Shown: positions 1 to 10,125, counted from the first letter of the stretch. The stretch: DNA of 64,000 nucleotides from Brevundimonas sp. (GCA_016742215.1 JACVCC010000002.1:292501-356500); one strand, 5' to 3'. A program made the numbers and translations. The notes: generated by a model not told the origin, from the letters alone.

Positions 1-1221
<1,221 letters not shown>

Positions 1222-1311
1222 GTTTCTCAGCAAAACTCATTCGATTACTTCAGGAACAAATCCTGAAGCTGACAATGTCTTCATCACACAATCACGTCTG
1301 TCCGCCTGGTT

Positions 1312-1429
1312 GACCCGGTGGCTATGTCGGAGGTTCCCCACCCGATCCCATCCCGAACTCGGTCGTTAAGCCCTCCAGAGCCAATGGTACTTCGTCTCAA
1401 GGCGCGGGAGAGTAGGTCGCCGCCGGGTC
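1312..1429 (+). rRNA. 5S ribosomal RNA
   Basis: The 5' GACCCGG and 3' CCGGGTC pair as helix I at the two ends. Between them lie the typical CCGATCCCATCCCGAACTCGG loop region and AGAGTAGG near the 3' end. Length, about 118 nt, and position about 90 bases after 23S fit a standard rrn operon. Ends are exact to within one or two bases. Confidence 0.95.
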
Positions 1430-1528
1430 TACCAGTCGGACATATGTGATTGCATGATACGCGCCCTAACGGCCTTCGGCCTGCTTGAGGGCATATCTCG
1501 AACAGTTCTTCCTCACCCTACCGTTTGC

Positions 1529-1605
<77 letters not shown>

Positions 1606-1613
1606 AATACTCA

Positions 1614-1646
1614 AAAGCCCCGCATGGCCAACACCTGCGGGGCTTT
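1614..1646 (+). terminator. Rho-independent terminator of the rRNA operon
   Basis: Ten-base perfect stem AAAGCCCCGC / GCGGGGCTTT with a 13-base loop, starting 8 bases after the tRNA. It closes the rRNA-tRNA transcript. Confidence 0.85.
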
Positions 1647-1699
1647 CGTGCGTCTGGGGCATCGCTCTCCGTCCGGCAAGGTTGGCGGCCGGCGTGACA

Positions 1700-2002
1700 T
1701 CATGCGCGGGAGAGGTGCTTCCTCGCGAGTTCGAGCTCGCGGATGGCGGCTTCCAGATCTCCGGCCGAGAACCGGACGATCGTACCGTCCGGCAGGCGGC
1801 AACTGACATAGGCGACCTTCTCGCCCTCGGGATCAGCTCGCGCTGAGATCATCCGGTGGCTCAGGGCATTGCGGATGCGTCGGACGTGGTCCAGTTCGTG
1901 CGGGATTGGCTCCCCGGCCAGGGTGTCTTCCAGCCAGCCCCAGCGAAAGAGGAGGTTGCCGACGAGCGCCATGAGCGCCTGAAAGTCCGGTACCGTCGCC
2001 AA
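1700..2002 (-). CDS. Hypothetical protein, 100 aa
   Basis: I do not recognise a named family. The protein is mostly helical. It has a hydrophobic Trp-rich segment (LLFRWGWLE) near residue 20 and an RNALSHR motif near residue 46. That motif resembles the R-x4-H pattern of HEPN-type RNases, but this is only a motif-level resemblance. The start is a TTG with GGAGG six bases upstream; a second TTG two codons earlier has no spacer. The frame stays open further upstream without any ATG or GTG, so a longer, decayed ancestor is possible. It points away from the BlaI operator region at 2127. Confidence 0.5.
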   Translation of the reverse strand: MATVPDFQALMALVGNLLFRWGWLEDTLAGEPIPHELDHVRRIRNALSHRMISARADPEGEKVAYVSCRLPDGTIVRFSAGDLEAAIRELELARKHLSRA

Positions 2003-2126
2003 CTCCAACCTCCGCCCTGTGGCCGGGCCCAGTATGTCTGCCTGCAGGGCATCGGCAAATGTCGGGCTGCCGTTCAGGCCCTCTTACCGCGAGTTCATTC
2101 GCCCGCCCCAATCCAGCCGCATTCCG

Positions 2127-2152
2127 CTACAAATGTAGCGCTACATAAGTAG
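2127..2152. promoter_or_regulatory. Double BlaI/MecI-type operator
   Basis: Two adjacent 12-base dyads, CTACAAATGTAG (2127-2138) and CTACATAAGTAG (2141-2152), lie 15 bases before the repressor gene. The TACA-N2-TGTA core of the first matches the known BlaI/MecI operator pattern; the second is a close variant. Their inner halves also form the perfect palindrome TGTAGCGCTACA. The placement implies autorepression of the downstream repressor-peptidase pair. Confidence 0.7.
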
Positions 2153-2167
2153 CGAAGCGGAGCCGTC

Positions 2168-2539
2168 ATGATCGAGGGATTGCCCAGACGGGAGCGGGAG
2201 GTGTTCGAGGCGCTGTGCCGGTTGGGCCATGCGTCGAACAGCGATGTCCGCGCTGCGCTGTCGGACCCGCTGAGCGACTCCGCCGTCCGGACCCTGCTCG
2301 CCCGGCTCGAAGCCAAGCAACTGGTCACGCGCACCCCAGGCGAGGGCGGGGTTGTCTATGCCCCCGCGCCGCGTCCGGAGGCGATCGCCACAGGCGCCCT
2401 GCGCCGGACCGTCGATACCTTCTTCGCCGGCAATGCCGTCAGCGCCGCGACCGCCCTGCTGGGCATGGGGCAGAAGCTGAAACCCGAGGATCTGGCCGCC
2501 CTGCAGCGCCTGATCGATGATGCGAAGGAGCGTCAGTGA
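2168..2539 (+). CDS. BlaI/MecI/CopY family transcriptional repressor
   Basis: A 123-residue dimeric winged-helix repressor. The N-terminal two thirds carry the Penicillinase_R fold: PRREREVFEAL as helix 1, recognition-helix region SAVRTLLARLEAKQLV at about residues 37-52, and the wing TPGEGGVVYAP after it. The C-terminal helices form the dimerisation arm, which is the part cleaved in BlaI and MecI. A GGAG Shine-Dalgarno precedes the ATG, and the double dyad at 2127 is immediately upstream. The stop codon overlaps the start of the M56 gene (TGATG), so the two are translationally coupled. The signal sensed is unknown. Confidence 0.92.
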   Translation: MIEGLPRREREVFEALCRLGHASNSDVRAALSDPLSDSAVRTLLARLEAKQLVTRTPGEGGVVYAPAPRPEAIATGALRRTVDTFFAGNAVSAATALLGMGQKLKPEDLAALQRLIDDAKERQ

Positions 2540-4245
2540 TGCTGGCTGTTCTCCTGTCATTGCTGGTGAAGTCGTCGATCGTCGCCGGACTGGGGCTGGG
2601 CCTCGCCTCACTGCCGATGCTGCGCAATCCGGCGGACCGGGTCGATATCCTGCGCGCTTCCGTGGCGCTGCTGATCGCCCTGCCGATCCTGTCGGCCCTG
2701 ATCCCCACCCTGACGCTGCGTTTGCTGCCCGCCGCACCGGCGCCCCAGGCGGCCGACGCCGTGCTGTGGGGCGCGGCGATCGAGGGCGTCGCCATACGGG
2801 CCGCCGAGGCGACGGTCTCCGTGCCGCCGCTGACGGCCTTCGTCGCCATGGTCTGGATGGCGGGCGTCGCGCTGGTGGCCGTTCCATTCGTCGGCGGGGT
2901 GCTGACGCTGCATCGGTGGACGCGTGAGGCGACGCCCGTGACCTCGGCGCTCTGGACCGGTCCGATGGCCCGTGTCGCGGAGGCGCGCCGGCCCGAGTTG
3001 AAGGTCAGCGCGCAGGTCGGGTCTCCGGTCAGCTGGGGCCTGCCGCCCGGCACCATCCTGCTGGACCCCGCGTCGCTGGCGAGGCCCGAGACGGCCCGTG
3101 CGGTCATGGCCCACGAACTGGCGCACCTTCGTCGCCGGGACTGGCTGTTCCTGATCCTGTCGCGCGGCGCCGTGGCCCTGTTCTGGTTTAATCCGTTGGT
3201 CTGGTGGCTGCACGTCAGCCTCGTGGCCCGCTCGGAAGACGCCGCCGACGCCGCGGTGCTGATGGAGGTCGAGCCGGCCGCCTACGCTCGCACCCTTGTT
3301 TCCCTTGCCGGAGAGGCGGGCCATCCGGCCGCCACAGGCCTGTCCGGTCCCGCCCGCTCTCTCGCCCGAAGGATCACCCGCATCATGAAGACCCAACGTC
3401 CCGCCGCCTCGCGGCCCGCCCTGATCGTCATCACCCTGGCCGGTCTGGCCGCCGTCGCCACGCCGCTGGCGGCGCTGGAACTGGCTCCGCGTCTGGCCGA
3501 CCCGGTCACAGCGCCGGCCGCTCCGCCCGCGCCGCCGGTTCCGCCTGCGCCGCGCGCCCTTCCGGCCATGCCGGCCATGCTGGCCGTGCAGGTTCCGGCG
3601 GCGCCCCCGGCTCCGCCCGCTCCGCCTGCGCCGCCGGCGGGCGCCCGCCGGATGGTCATTTCCGATGGCCGGGTGATCGCCTGGGAGGATCTGGATCCCG
3701 AAACGCGTCGCGAGGTGGAAGAGGCGAGGGCCCATGCGGAACACGCCCGCGCCCATGCCGAGACCGCGCGGGCCCAGGCTGCGGTGCACCGTGAGCAGGC
3801 CGCGGCTCACCGCGAGCAGGCGATGGCCGACGCCCGGGCTGCCCGCGCTCATGCTGTCGTGCACCGCGAACACGCGATGGCGCAGGCCCGGGAGGCTCGG
3901 GCGACGGCTGCACAACACCGGGAGCAGGCGCTGGCTCATGCCCGCGTCGCTCGCGGACAGGCCGACGAGGCGCGCGCCGAAGCCCGCCGGCAGATGGCGC
4001 TGGCCCGCACCCAGATGGCTGGCGGCGCCGATCAGATGGACGCCGGCGCCCGCCAGATGCGCGAGGAGGCGACCCGGCTACGCGACCCGGCCTATCGCGC
4101 CCGGCAGATCGAGGAGAACCGTGAACGCGGCAATGAGGTGACCGACGCCGAGCTTCAGGCCCTGTCGCGCACCCTGCCGCAACGCGCCGATGAGCTGGAG
4201 CAACGGGCGCGGGAGCTGCGTGAGCGGTCGCGCAACACGCTCTGA
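2539..4245 (+). CDS. M56 family (BlaR1-like) membrane metallopeptidase with coiled-coil tail
   Basis: A 568-residue membrane protein. Several hydrophobic helices (about 1-25, 38-62, 96-122, 205-225) surround the zinc motif HELAH at about residues 192-196, the gluzincin signature of BlaR1/MecR1 peptidases that inactivate their partner repressor. After the membrane part there is no penicillin-binding sensor domain. Instead there is a Pro/Ala-rich linker (about 315-375) and then a long Ala/His/Arg/Glu-rich heptad region (about 390-568) predicted to be coiled coil. AAGGAG lies eight bases before the ATG, which shares its A with the stop of the repressor gene. It probably relieves BlaI repression in response to an envelope signal; the inducer cannot be read from sequence. 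Confidence 0.88.
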   Translation: MLAVLLSLLVKSSIVAGLGLGLASLPMLRNPADRVDILRASVALLIALPILSALIPTLTLRLLPAAPAPQAADAVLWGAAIEGVAIRAAEATVSVPPLTAFVAMVWMAGVALVAVPFVGGVLTLHRWTREATPVTSALWTGPMARVAEARRPELKVSAQVGSPVSWGLPPGTILLDPASLARPETARAVMAHELAHLRRRDWLFLILSRGAVALFWFNPLVWWLHVSLVARSEDAADAAVLMEVEPAAYARTLVSLAGEAGHPAATGLSGPARSLARRITRIMKTQRPAASRPALIVITLAGLAAVATPLAALELAPRLADPVTAPAAPPAPPVPPAPRALPAMPAMLAVQVPAAPPAPPAPPAPPAGARRMVISDGRVIAWEDLDPETRREVEEARAHAEHARAHAETARAQAAVHREQAAAHREQAMADARAARAHAVVHREHAMAQAREARATAAQHREQALAHARVARGQADEARAEARRQMALARTQMAGGADQMDAGARQMREEATRLRDPAYRARQIEENRERGNEVTDAELQALSRTLPQRADELEQRARELRERSRNTL

Positions 4246-4270
4246 GGCCCGGTCAGCCCTGAAAGGGAAA

Positions 4271-4300
4271 CGCCCCGCCGATCATCGGCGGGGCGTTTTT
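4271..4300. terminator. Bidirectional terminator between M56 gene and ileS
   Basis: Perfect inverted repeat CGCCCCGCCGAT / ATCGGCGGGGCG followed by TTTTT on the plus strand. On the minus strand the same hairpin is followed by TTTCCC. It serves the plus-strand M56 gene and the minus-strand ileS. Confidence 0.85.
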
Positions 4301-4301
4301 A

Positions 4302-7223
4302 TTATCCGCGCAGGGCGTCCCAGGCCCGGACGGCGTCGGCGTCGCGGGCGCTGAGGTCCGGGTACGCCGGGTCCGAGCCGACATCCGGGACGCGCCGCCA
4401 CGAGCGGGCGCATTTGGGATGGTCGGCCGGAGAGACGACGACGGTGATCGCGTCGCCGCCGGTCTTCAGGTCCACCCCCGACGTGCGGAACACCTCGGCG
4501 GCGTCCAGCCCTTCCAGAGGCGCGAAGGCCGGGGCCGGGCCGGTCACGACGGGCCAGGCGTCGAGCGCACCGCCAATGACCTTGTCGCGACGGGCGGCCT
4601 CGAGGGCCTCGTTGACGACTTCCAGCACCGACTGCACGCCGGCCCACCGCTCGGCCTCGGCCGGGTTGCGCCAGCTGTCCGGCGTCTGCGGGATGACGCG
4701 GGCGCAGTTGGAGCCGGCGTCGGGGAAGCGGGTGGTCCAGGCCTCTTCCATGGTGAATGGCGTGAGCGGGGCCAGCCAGGCGGTCAGGCGGGCGAAGACC
4801 TCGTCCATCACGGTGCGGCAGGCGCGACGGCGCACGGCGTCGGGCCGGTCGCAATAGAGGCTGTCCTTGCGGATGTCGAAATACAGCGCCGACAGGTCGT
4901 TGGAGCAGAACTCCAGCACCGGACGGACGACGTCCTGGAAGTGGTATTCGGCGTAGGCCTTGCGGACCTGTCCGTCGAGCTCCCACAGGCGGTGCAGGAC
5001 GAACTGCTCCAGCGGCGGCATCTGGTCCAGCGGCAGGCGTTCGGCCTCGTCGAAGTCGGCCAAGGCGCCCAGAAGGTAGCGCACGGTGTTGCGCAGCTTG
5101 CGATAGGCCTCGACCGTGGTCTGCAGGATCTGCTTCCCGATCCGCTGGTCCTCGGCATAGTCCACCAGAGCCACCCACAGGCGCAGGATGTCGGCGCCGG
5201 ATTCCTTGATGACGGTCGCCGGGTCGGTCGTGTTGCCCAACGACTTGGACATCTTGCGACCCTGCTCGTCCTGGGTGAAGCCATGGGTCAGGACGGCGTC
5301 ATAGGGGGCGCGGCCGCGGGTGCCGGAGCCTTCCAGCAGGTTGGACTGGAACCAGCCGCGGTGCTGGTCCGAGCCTTCCAGATAAAGGTCGGCAGGCCAG
5401 TGCGACGGGCGGTCGCCAGTGTAGCCGTGGGCCGGATCGCGGGCTTCCAGCGTGAAGGCGTGGGTGCAGCCGCTGTCGAACCAGACATCGAGAATGTCCT
5501 CGATCTTCTCATAGCGCTGCGGGTCATGCTGGCCGAGGAACTCGGCGTCCGGGGTCTCGAACCAGGCGTCGGCGCCGCCGGCGGAGACGGCCGCGAGGAT
5601 GCGGGCGTCGACCTCGGGATCGACCAGGGGCTGGCCGGTCTGCTTGTCGACGAACATGGCCAGGGGCGTGCCCCAGGCCCGCTGGCGGCTGATGAGCCAG
5701 TCGGGGCGGCTCTCGACCATCGAGCGGATGCGGTTCTTGCCGGCCGCCGGGTGGAAGGCCGTGGCGTCGATGGCGGCCAGCGCCTTCTCGCGCAGGGTCT
5801 CGTCATCCTTCAGCGGCTGATCCATGCGGATGAACCACTGCGGCGTGTTGCGGAAGATGACGGGGGCCTTCGAGCGCCAGCTGTGCGGGTAGGAATGCTC
5901 CATCCGGCCGCGGGCCAGCAGGGCGCCGGTCTCGATCAGCTTCTCGGTGACGACCTTGTTGGCCGCGCCGAACTTTCCGATCTTGTCCTTCTTGCCCTCG
6001 GTCTCGATGACCTTCAGGCCGCCGAACAGGGGGACGTGCTCATAGTAGGCGCCGTCCGGATCGACCGTGTCGGGCACCTCGTGATGGCCGTGGGCCTTCC
6101 AGACGTCGTAGTCGTCCGCGCCGTGGCCCGGGGCGGTGTGGACGAAGCCGGTGCCGGCGTCGTCGGTGACGTGGTCGCCGGCCAGCAGGGGCACGGAGAA
6201 GCCGTAGCCGGGCGACAGCGGCGCCAGCGGGTGGGCGCACTCGAGGCCGGACGGGTTGAGGTCGTCGACGCGGGTCCAGGTGGCGATCTTCGCGGCCTTG
6301 AAGACCTCCTCGGCCAGCTTGTCAGCGACGATCAGACGGTCGCCGGGCTTGGCCCAGGGCTCGAACTCGAGGCCGTCCTCCATCGCCGTGACCTCGTAGA
6401 GGCCGTAGGCGATCTCGGGGCCGTAGCTGATGGCGCGGTTGGCCGGGATGGTCCAGGGGGTGGTCGTCCAGATGATGATCGACGGGGTGGCGTGGCGGAA
6501 GGCCAGCAGGTCGTCGGGGTGATCGTCGCTGGCGGCCACGACCGGGAATTTCACCCAGATCGTGGGGCTGACGTGGTCGTGGTACTCGATCTCGGCGTCG
6601 GCCAGGGCCGTGCGCTCGACCGGCGACCACATGACCGGCTTGGAGCCGCGATAGAGCTGGCCCGAGTTCTTGAACTTGTGGAACTCGGCGACGATGGCCG
6701 CCTCGGTCGGGAAGTCCATGGTGGCGTAACGGTTGTCGAAGTCGCCGACGATGCCCAGGCGCTTGAACTGCTCGCGCTGCACGTCGATCCAGCCGGCGGC
6801 GTATTCGCGGCACGCGGCGCGGAACTCGGCCTTGGAGACCTCGTCCTTGCGGCGTCCCTTGGCGCGGAACTGCTCCTCGATCTTCCACTCGATGGGCAGG
6901 CCGTGGCAGTCCCAGCCGGGGACGTAGTCGACGTCATGGCCCAGCAGGAAGCGGCTGCGGACGACGAAGTCCTTCAGCGTCTTGTTCAGGGCGTGGCCTA
7001 TGTGGATCTCGCCGTTGGCGTAGGGCGGGCCGTCGTGCAGGACGTAGAGAGGCGCGCCCTCGGCCTGACGCTGCTTGCGCAGGGCGGCATAGAGGTCGCC
7101 CCACTGTTCGAGGATCACCGGCTCCTTCTGCGGCAGGCCGCCGCGCATGGGAAAGGGCGTCTCGGGCAGGAAGACGGTTTCGCGGTAGTCGCGGCCAGCG
7201 GGCGTATCGGTGGCGTCAGCCAT
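4302..7223 (-). CDS. ileS: Isoleucine-tRNA ligase
   Basis: A 973-residue class I aminoacyl-tRNA synthetase that charges tRNA-Ile in the cytoplasm. The HIGH signature is at residues 74-77 and the KMSKS loop at about 657-661. The editing (CP1) domain lies between them, with the conserved WTTTPWTIPAN stretch. The anticodon-binding domain and a C-terminal tail complete the usual length. In the C-terminal zinc region only the first cysteine (about residue 938, CARSW) remains; the other Cys positions of the E. coli-type zinc finger are replaced. ATG start, no close upstream gene on the same strand. Confidence 0.97.
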   Translation of the reverse strand: MADATDTPAGRDYRETVFLPETPFPMRGGLPQKEPVILEQWGDLYAALRKQRQAEGAPLYVLHDGPPYANGEIHIGHALNKTLKDFVVRSRFLLGHDVDYVPGWDCHGLPIEWKIEEQFRAKGRRKDEVSKAEFRAACREYAAGWIDVQREQFKRLGIVGDFDNRYATMDFPTEAAIVAEFHKFKNSGQLYRGSKPVMWSPVERTALADAEIEYHDHVSPTIWVKFPVVAASDDHPDDLLAFRHATPSIIIWTTTPWTIPANRAISYGPEIAYGLYEVTAMEDGLEFEPWAKPGDRLIVADKLAEEVFKAAKIATWTRVDDLNPSGLECAHPLAPLSPGYGFSVPLLAGDHVTDDAGTGFVHTAPGHGADDYDVWKAHGHHEVPDTVDPDGAYYEHVPLFGGLKVIETEGKKDKIGKFGAANKVVTEKLIETGALLARGRMEHSYPHSWRSKAPVIFRNTPQWFIRMDQPLKDDETLREKALAAIDATAFHPAAGKNRIRSMVESRPDWLISRQRAWGTPLAMFVDKQTGQPLVDPEVDARILAAVSAGGADAWFETPDAEFLGQHDPQRYEKIEDILDVWFDSGCTHAFTLEARDPAHGYTGDRPSHWPADLYLEGSDQHRGWFQSNLLEGSGTRGRAPYDAVLTHGFTQDEQGRKMSKSLGNTTDPATVIKESGADILRLWVALVDYAEDQRIGKQILQTTVEAYRKLRNTVRYLLGALADFDEAERLPLDQMPPLEQFVLHRLWELDGQVRKAYAEYHFQDVVRPVLEFCSNDLSALYFDIRKDSLYCDRPDAVRRRACRTVMDEVFARLTAWLAPLTPFTMEEAWTTRFPDAGSNCARVIPQTPDSWRNPAEAERWAGVQSVLEVVNEALEAARRDKVIGGALDAWPVVTGPAPAFAPLEGLDAAEVFRTSGVDLKTGGDAITVVVSPADHPKCARSWRRVPDVGSDPAYPDLSARDADAVRAWDALRG

Positions 7224-7459
7224 GTCGTCGGTCTCGTCGTGTTTGATCGTTCGCGTCTGTCTCGATCCCGGCGAGCGCGGGGGCGGCCCCTGCGGCGCTA
7301 CGCCGGGCGGCTAATCGAAATCGGGCGAAACACGCGGACGGTCATGGTGTTGGCGGTCTAGCAGAGCGAGGGCGGACCGCGCCACCCGCAAACGTCAGGA
7401 ATGGTGGATGGCGTCTGCGGCGGATCGCCAGCAGGGTCAGGGCATTGGGAGGATCGCCG

Positions 7460-7975
7460 ATGTTCCGCAAGCTGATGTTCGCCGTGGCCGTATCGATGCT
7501 GTCCGCCGGTGCGGCCTGCGCCCAGCAGGGCAGCGAGGGGGCCGAGGGCTTCGTGCGTCAGGTCTATGCGACCTATTCCGCCAGCGGGGACGGGATCATG
7601 GGCGAGCGGGTGCTGGCTGCCTACTGGCGGCCGGACATGGCGGCGCTGATCCGGCGTGACCGTGCGCTGGCGGATGGAGACCTGCCCTATCTGGACGCCG
7701 ACCCGATCTGTGATTGTCAGGACTGGGAGAACCTGACCGTCCGGCGCGTCGAGATCAGCCAGTTCCCCCTGCACGGCCGAGAGGGACGTCGGGCGGATGT
7801 CTGGTTCATCAACGGCGGTCAGGCGCAGCACGTGATCCTGCATCTGCGCGGGACGCCGACCCGCTGGCGCATTCAGGATGTGCTTCGGGAGGACGGGGGG
7901 CCGAGTCTGGCGGAACAGCTGGCGGAGTCGAACCAGCGGATCGAAAGGGGCGGACGGGCCGGCGGCCGCGACTGA
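7460..7975 (+). CDS. Periplasmic DUF3828-like protein
   Basis: A 171-residue secreted protein. The first 22 residues form a Sec signal peptide ending AACAQ. The mature part has the FVRQVYATY helix, a D-x-D-P-I-C-D-C-Q-D segment with two close cysteines, and a beta-rich C-terminal half, which fits DUF3828 proteins of unknown function. The chosen ATG has GGGAGG seven bases upstream; a TTG five codons earlier in the same frame would destroy the signal peptide. It is a single gene convergent with the next one (stops four bases apart). Confidence 0.75.
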   Translation: MFRKLMFAVAVSMLSAGAACAQQGSEGAEGFVRQVYATYSASGDGIMGERVLAAYWRPDMAALIRRDRALADGDLPYLDADPICDCQDWENLTVRRVEISQFPLHGREGRRADVWFINGGQAQHVILHLRGTPTRWRIQDVLREDGGPSLAEQLAESNQRIERGGRAGGRD

Positions 7976-7979
7976 GACG

Positions 7980-8615
7980 TCAGTGACGGCTTTCGGTTCG
8001 CGCGATGGCCCGCGGATTTTCGCAGGAAATCACCTGCTTCGGCACGTCGCCGTTCATGTGTGAGACCCAGCATTCGTCGAAGACCGAGCAGTAGCAGGCG
8101 GTGGCCTGGGCCCTGAAGCGCGAGGCCTCGACCCTGTCCCATGCCGCCAGTTCCGGCGCGCCGCCCTGTCTCGGCCACCGCATGATGGGGCGCTCGTCAC
8201 CGGCAGACAGGACAGCGGGCGCGAGCGGGGCGGTCTGGAGAGGAAGCCGACGCAGGTCGGGACCGGCATCGAGCGCGTAGTCGGACCATCTGTCGTAGGT
8301 CTCGCCGTCGACGCTGAGGCGAGCCCAGGCCACCCGGGCCGGTCCGGTGCCGACATTCCTGACCTCGAAATGAAGGACCTTCTCGCCGTCGACATTATTG
8401 CCGTGGGTGTACTGCAGGATCGGCGTGGACTGGGCGCGGACGAGGCGCTGGTTCTGCTCGACCAGCGACTCCATCGTGTGGCCGGTGTGCAGGGACACAT
8501 AGAGCGAGCCGAACGACACGATCAGCACGGCCACGGCCATGGCGATGTCAAACCACTTTCCCGCCTTGCCGTGGTGTTCGACGACGTGGTGCGGCGCTTC
8601 AGGCGGCTCGATCAT
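7980..8615 (-). CDS. Hypothetical single-pass membrane protein
   Basis: A 211-residue protein with a His-rich cytoplasmic N-terminus, one transmembrane helix at about residues 22-44, and an extracytoplasmic domain of about 160 residues. That domain has a beta-sandwich-like stretch (LHFEVRNVGTGPA) and an ACYCSVFDECW cysteine cluster near the end. No family name is recognised; similar one-helix proteins with a C-terminal immunoglobulin-like fold are common in alphaproteobacteria. The ATG at 8615 follows a GGGGGATGGG Shine-Dalgarno; another ATG ten codons earlier lacks one. Confidence 0.7.
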   Translation of the reverse strand: MIEPPEAPHHVVEHHGKAGKWFDIAMAVAVLIVSFGSLYVSLHTGHTMESLVEQNQRLVRAQSTPILQYTHGNNVDGEKVLHFEVRNVGTGPARVAWARLSVDGETYDRWSDYALDAGPDLRRLPLQTAPLAPAVLSAGDERPIMRWPRQGGAPELAAWDRVEASRFRAQATACYCSVFDECWVSHMNGDVPKQVISCENPRAIARTESRH

Positions 8616-8692
8616 CCCATCCCCCGATCCGTGAACGGGGACCATTCCGGGCGACAGAGCGAGGCTGCAAGGCGGTTTGCGACGAACCGCGC

Positions 8693-9628
8693 CTATGCTG
8701 CGACGAGGGCCTTTCGGGCGGCGACGGCGTCGGCGTCGATCTGGATTTTGAGCGCATCGAGGCCGTCGAAGGTCATTTCTCCGCGCAAGAAGGCGACCAG
8801 TTCGGTCTCGAGCGTCTGGCCGTAGAGTTCACCGGAGAAATCGAGCAGCCAGACCTCCAGCAGCGGATCGTCGGTCGGATACATCGGGCGGACGCCGAGA
8901 TTGGCCACGCCATCGATGGTGCGGCCGTCGGCGAGACGTATACGGGTGGCATAGACCCCGTAGGCGGGGCGCATGTAGTCGCCCATCGCGACATTGGCCG
9001 TCGGCACGCCGATGGTGCGGCCGCGCTTGTCGCCGTGGATCACCTCGCCGGCGATGGCGAAGGGGCGACCGAGGATGGCGGCGGCGCGCTTCATGTCGCC
9101 GGCCTTCAGGGCCTCGCGAACGGCCGAGGAGGATAGTTTCAGCCCGTCCGCGTCATCGACGCGTTCGACGACCGAGACGGTGAAGCCGGCGGTCTCGCCG
9201 TAGGCGCGCAGGGCTTCCGGCGAGCCGCTGCGGCCCTTGCCGAAGGTGAAGTCGAAGCCGACGGCGGCGTGTTTGATGCCCAGACCCGCGCCCAGAACCT
9301 CGCGCGCGAACTGTTCGTCGGTCATGCCCGCCATCTCGCCGTCGAAGGGCAGCAGGTACAGGCGTTCAACGCCGAGATCGTTCAGAGCCCGCGCCATCTG
9401 TTCGGGCGTCATCAGGCGGAAGGGGGCGGCCTCGGGCTGGAACCAGCGGCGCGGATGCGGATCGAAGCTGACGACGGCGAGGGGGACGCCCAACCGGTCG
9501 GCGGCCTGACGTGCGCCGGCGATGACAGCCTGATGCCCGCGGTGGACGCCGTCGAAGGCCCCGATGGCGACGGCCGCGCCCTTCAGCGCGTCCGGCAGGC
9601 CGCGCCAGTCGCGGACGACCTGGATCAA
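8693..9628 (-). CDS. ribF: Bifunctional riboflavin kinase / FAD synthetase
   Basis: A 311-residue enzyme that converts riboflavin to FMN and FMN to FAD. The N-terminal nucleotidyltransferase motif GAFDGVHRGH is at residues 23-32. The C-terminal flavokinase domain shows GVPTANV and the GVYA strand. The start is a TTG that overlaps the stop of the preceding MaoC gene (TTGA); no ATG or GTG exists before residue 76, so the TTG is needed to keep the nucleotidyltransferase domain. The second gene of a two-gene unit with the MaoC hydratase. Confidence 0.95.
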   Translation of the reverse strand: MIQVVRDWRGLPDALKGAAVAIGAFDGVHRGHQAVIAGARQAADRLGVPLAVVSFDPHPRRWFQPEAAPFRLMTPEQMARALNDLGVERLYLLPFDGEMAGMTDEQFAREVLGAGLGIKHAAVGFDFTFGKGRSGSPEALRAYGETAGFTVSVVERVDDADGLKLSSSAVREALKAGDMKRAAAILGRPFAIAGEVIHGDKRGRTIGVPTANVAMGDYMRPAYGVYATRIRLADGRTIDGVANLGVRPMYPTDDPLLEVWLLDFSGELYGQTLETELVAFLRGEMTFDGLDALKIQIDADAVAARKALVAA

Positions 9629-10086
9629 CGCGCTGACGGCTTGCGGCGGCGCGGGACGCGCACGGTGGCGATGCCGTCCATGATCAGCTTGCCGTCGACA
9701 AAGCCCTCGCAGTTCAACTCGACGCGGGCGCTTTCGGGATCGACCGAGATGACGCTCACGCGGATCGTGACGACGTCGTCGATGCGCACCGGCAGGTGGA
9801 ACTGGAGCTGCTGGGAAATGTAGATCGCCCCTGCGCCGGGAAGGATCGTACCGACGACTGCAGAGCCGAACGAGGCCGACAGCAGGCCGTGGGCGATGCG
9901 CCCGCGATAGGCGGTCTTCGCGGCGAAGGCCTCGTCGAGGTGGACCGGATTGAAGTCGTCGGACGCCTCGGCGAACAGCTGGATCCGCTGCTCGGTCGCC
10001 GTGATGACCTTCTCGGCGGTCATGCCGACGTGGAGTTCCTCCAGGATGTAGCCGCCGGAGGGATGCTTATCGACCAATTCAACCAT
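9625..10086 (-). CDS. MaoC family dehydratase, (R)-specific enoyl-CoA hydratase-like
   Basis: A 153-residue hot-dog fold protein. The catalytic Asp-His pair appears as D44-F-N-P-V-H49, followed by the HGLLSASF helix near residue 86, matching PhaJ-type (R)-specific enoyl-CoA hydratases that hydrate trans-2-enoyl-CoA. It lies upstream of ribF with a four-base overlap, so the two are probably cotranscribed and translationally coupled, though no metabolic link is evident. The true substrate could be another short acyl-CoA. Confidence 0.88.
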   Translation of the reverse strand: MVELVDKHPSGGYILEELHVGMTAEKVITATEQRIQLFAEASDDFNPVHLDEAFAAKTAYRGRIAHGLLSASFGSAVVGTILPGAGAIYISQQLQFHLPVRIDDVVTIRVSVISVDPESARVELNCEGFVDGKLIMDGIATVRVPRRRKPSAR

Positions 10087-10125
10087 GACGGCGGTGTTAC
10101 ATCCGGTGCGACCGAATGACCATCC

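Noticed and set aside
4419..7361. A 980-codon open frame antisense to ileS
   Set aside because: It is a GC-rich mirror of ileS, composed of Gly/Arg/Val/Asp runs with no domain; ileS itself is certain.
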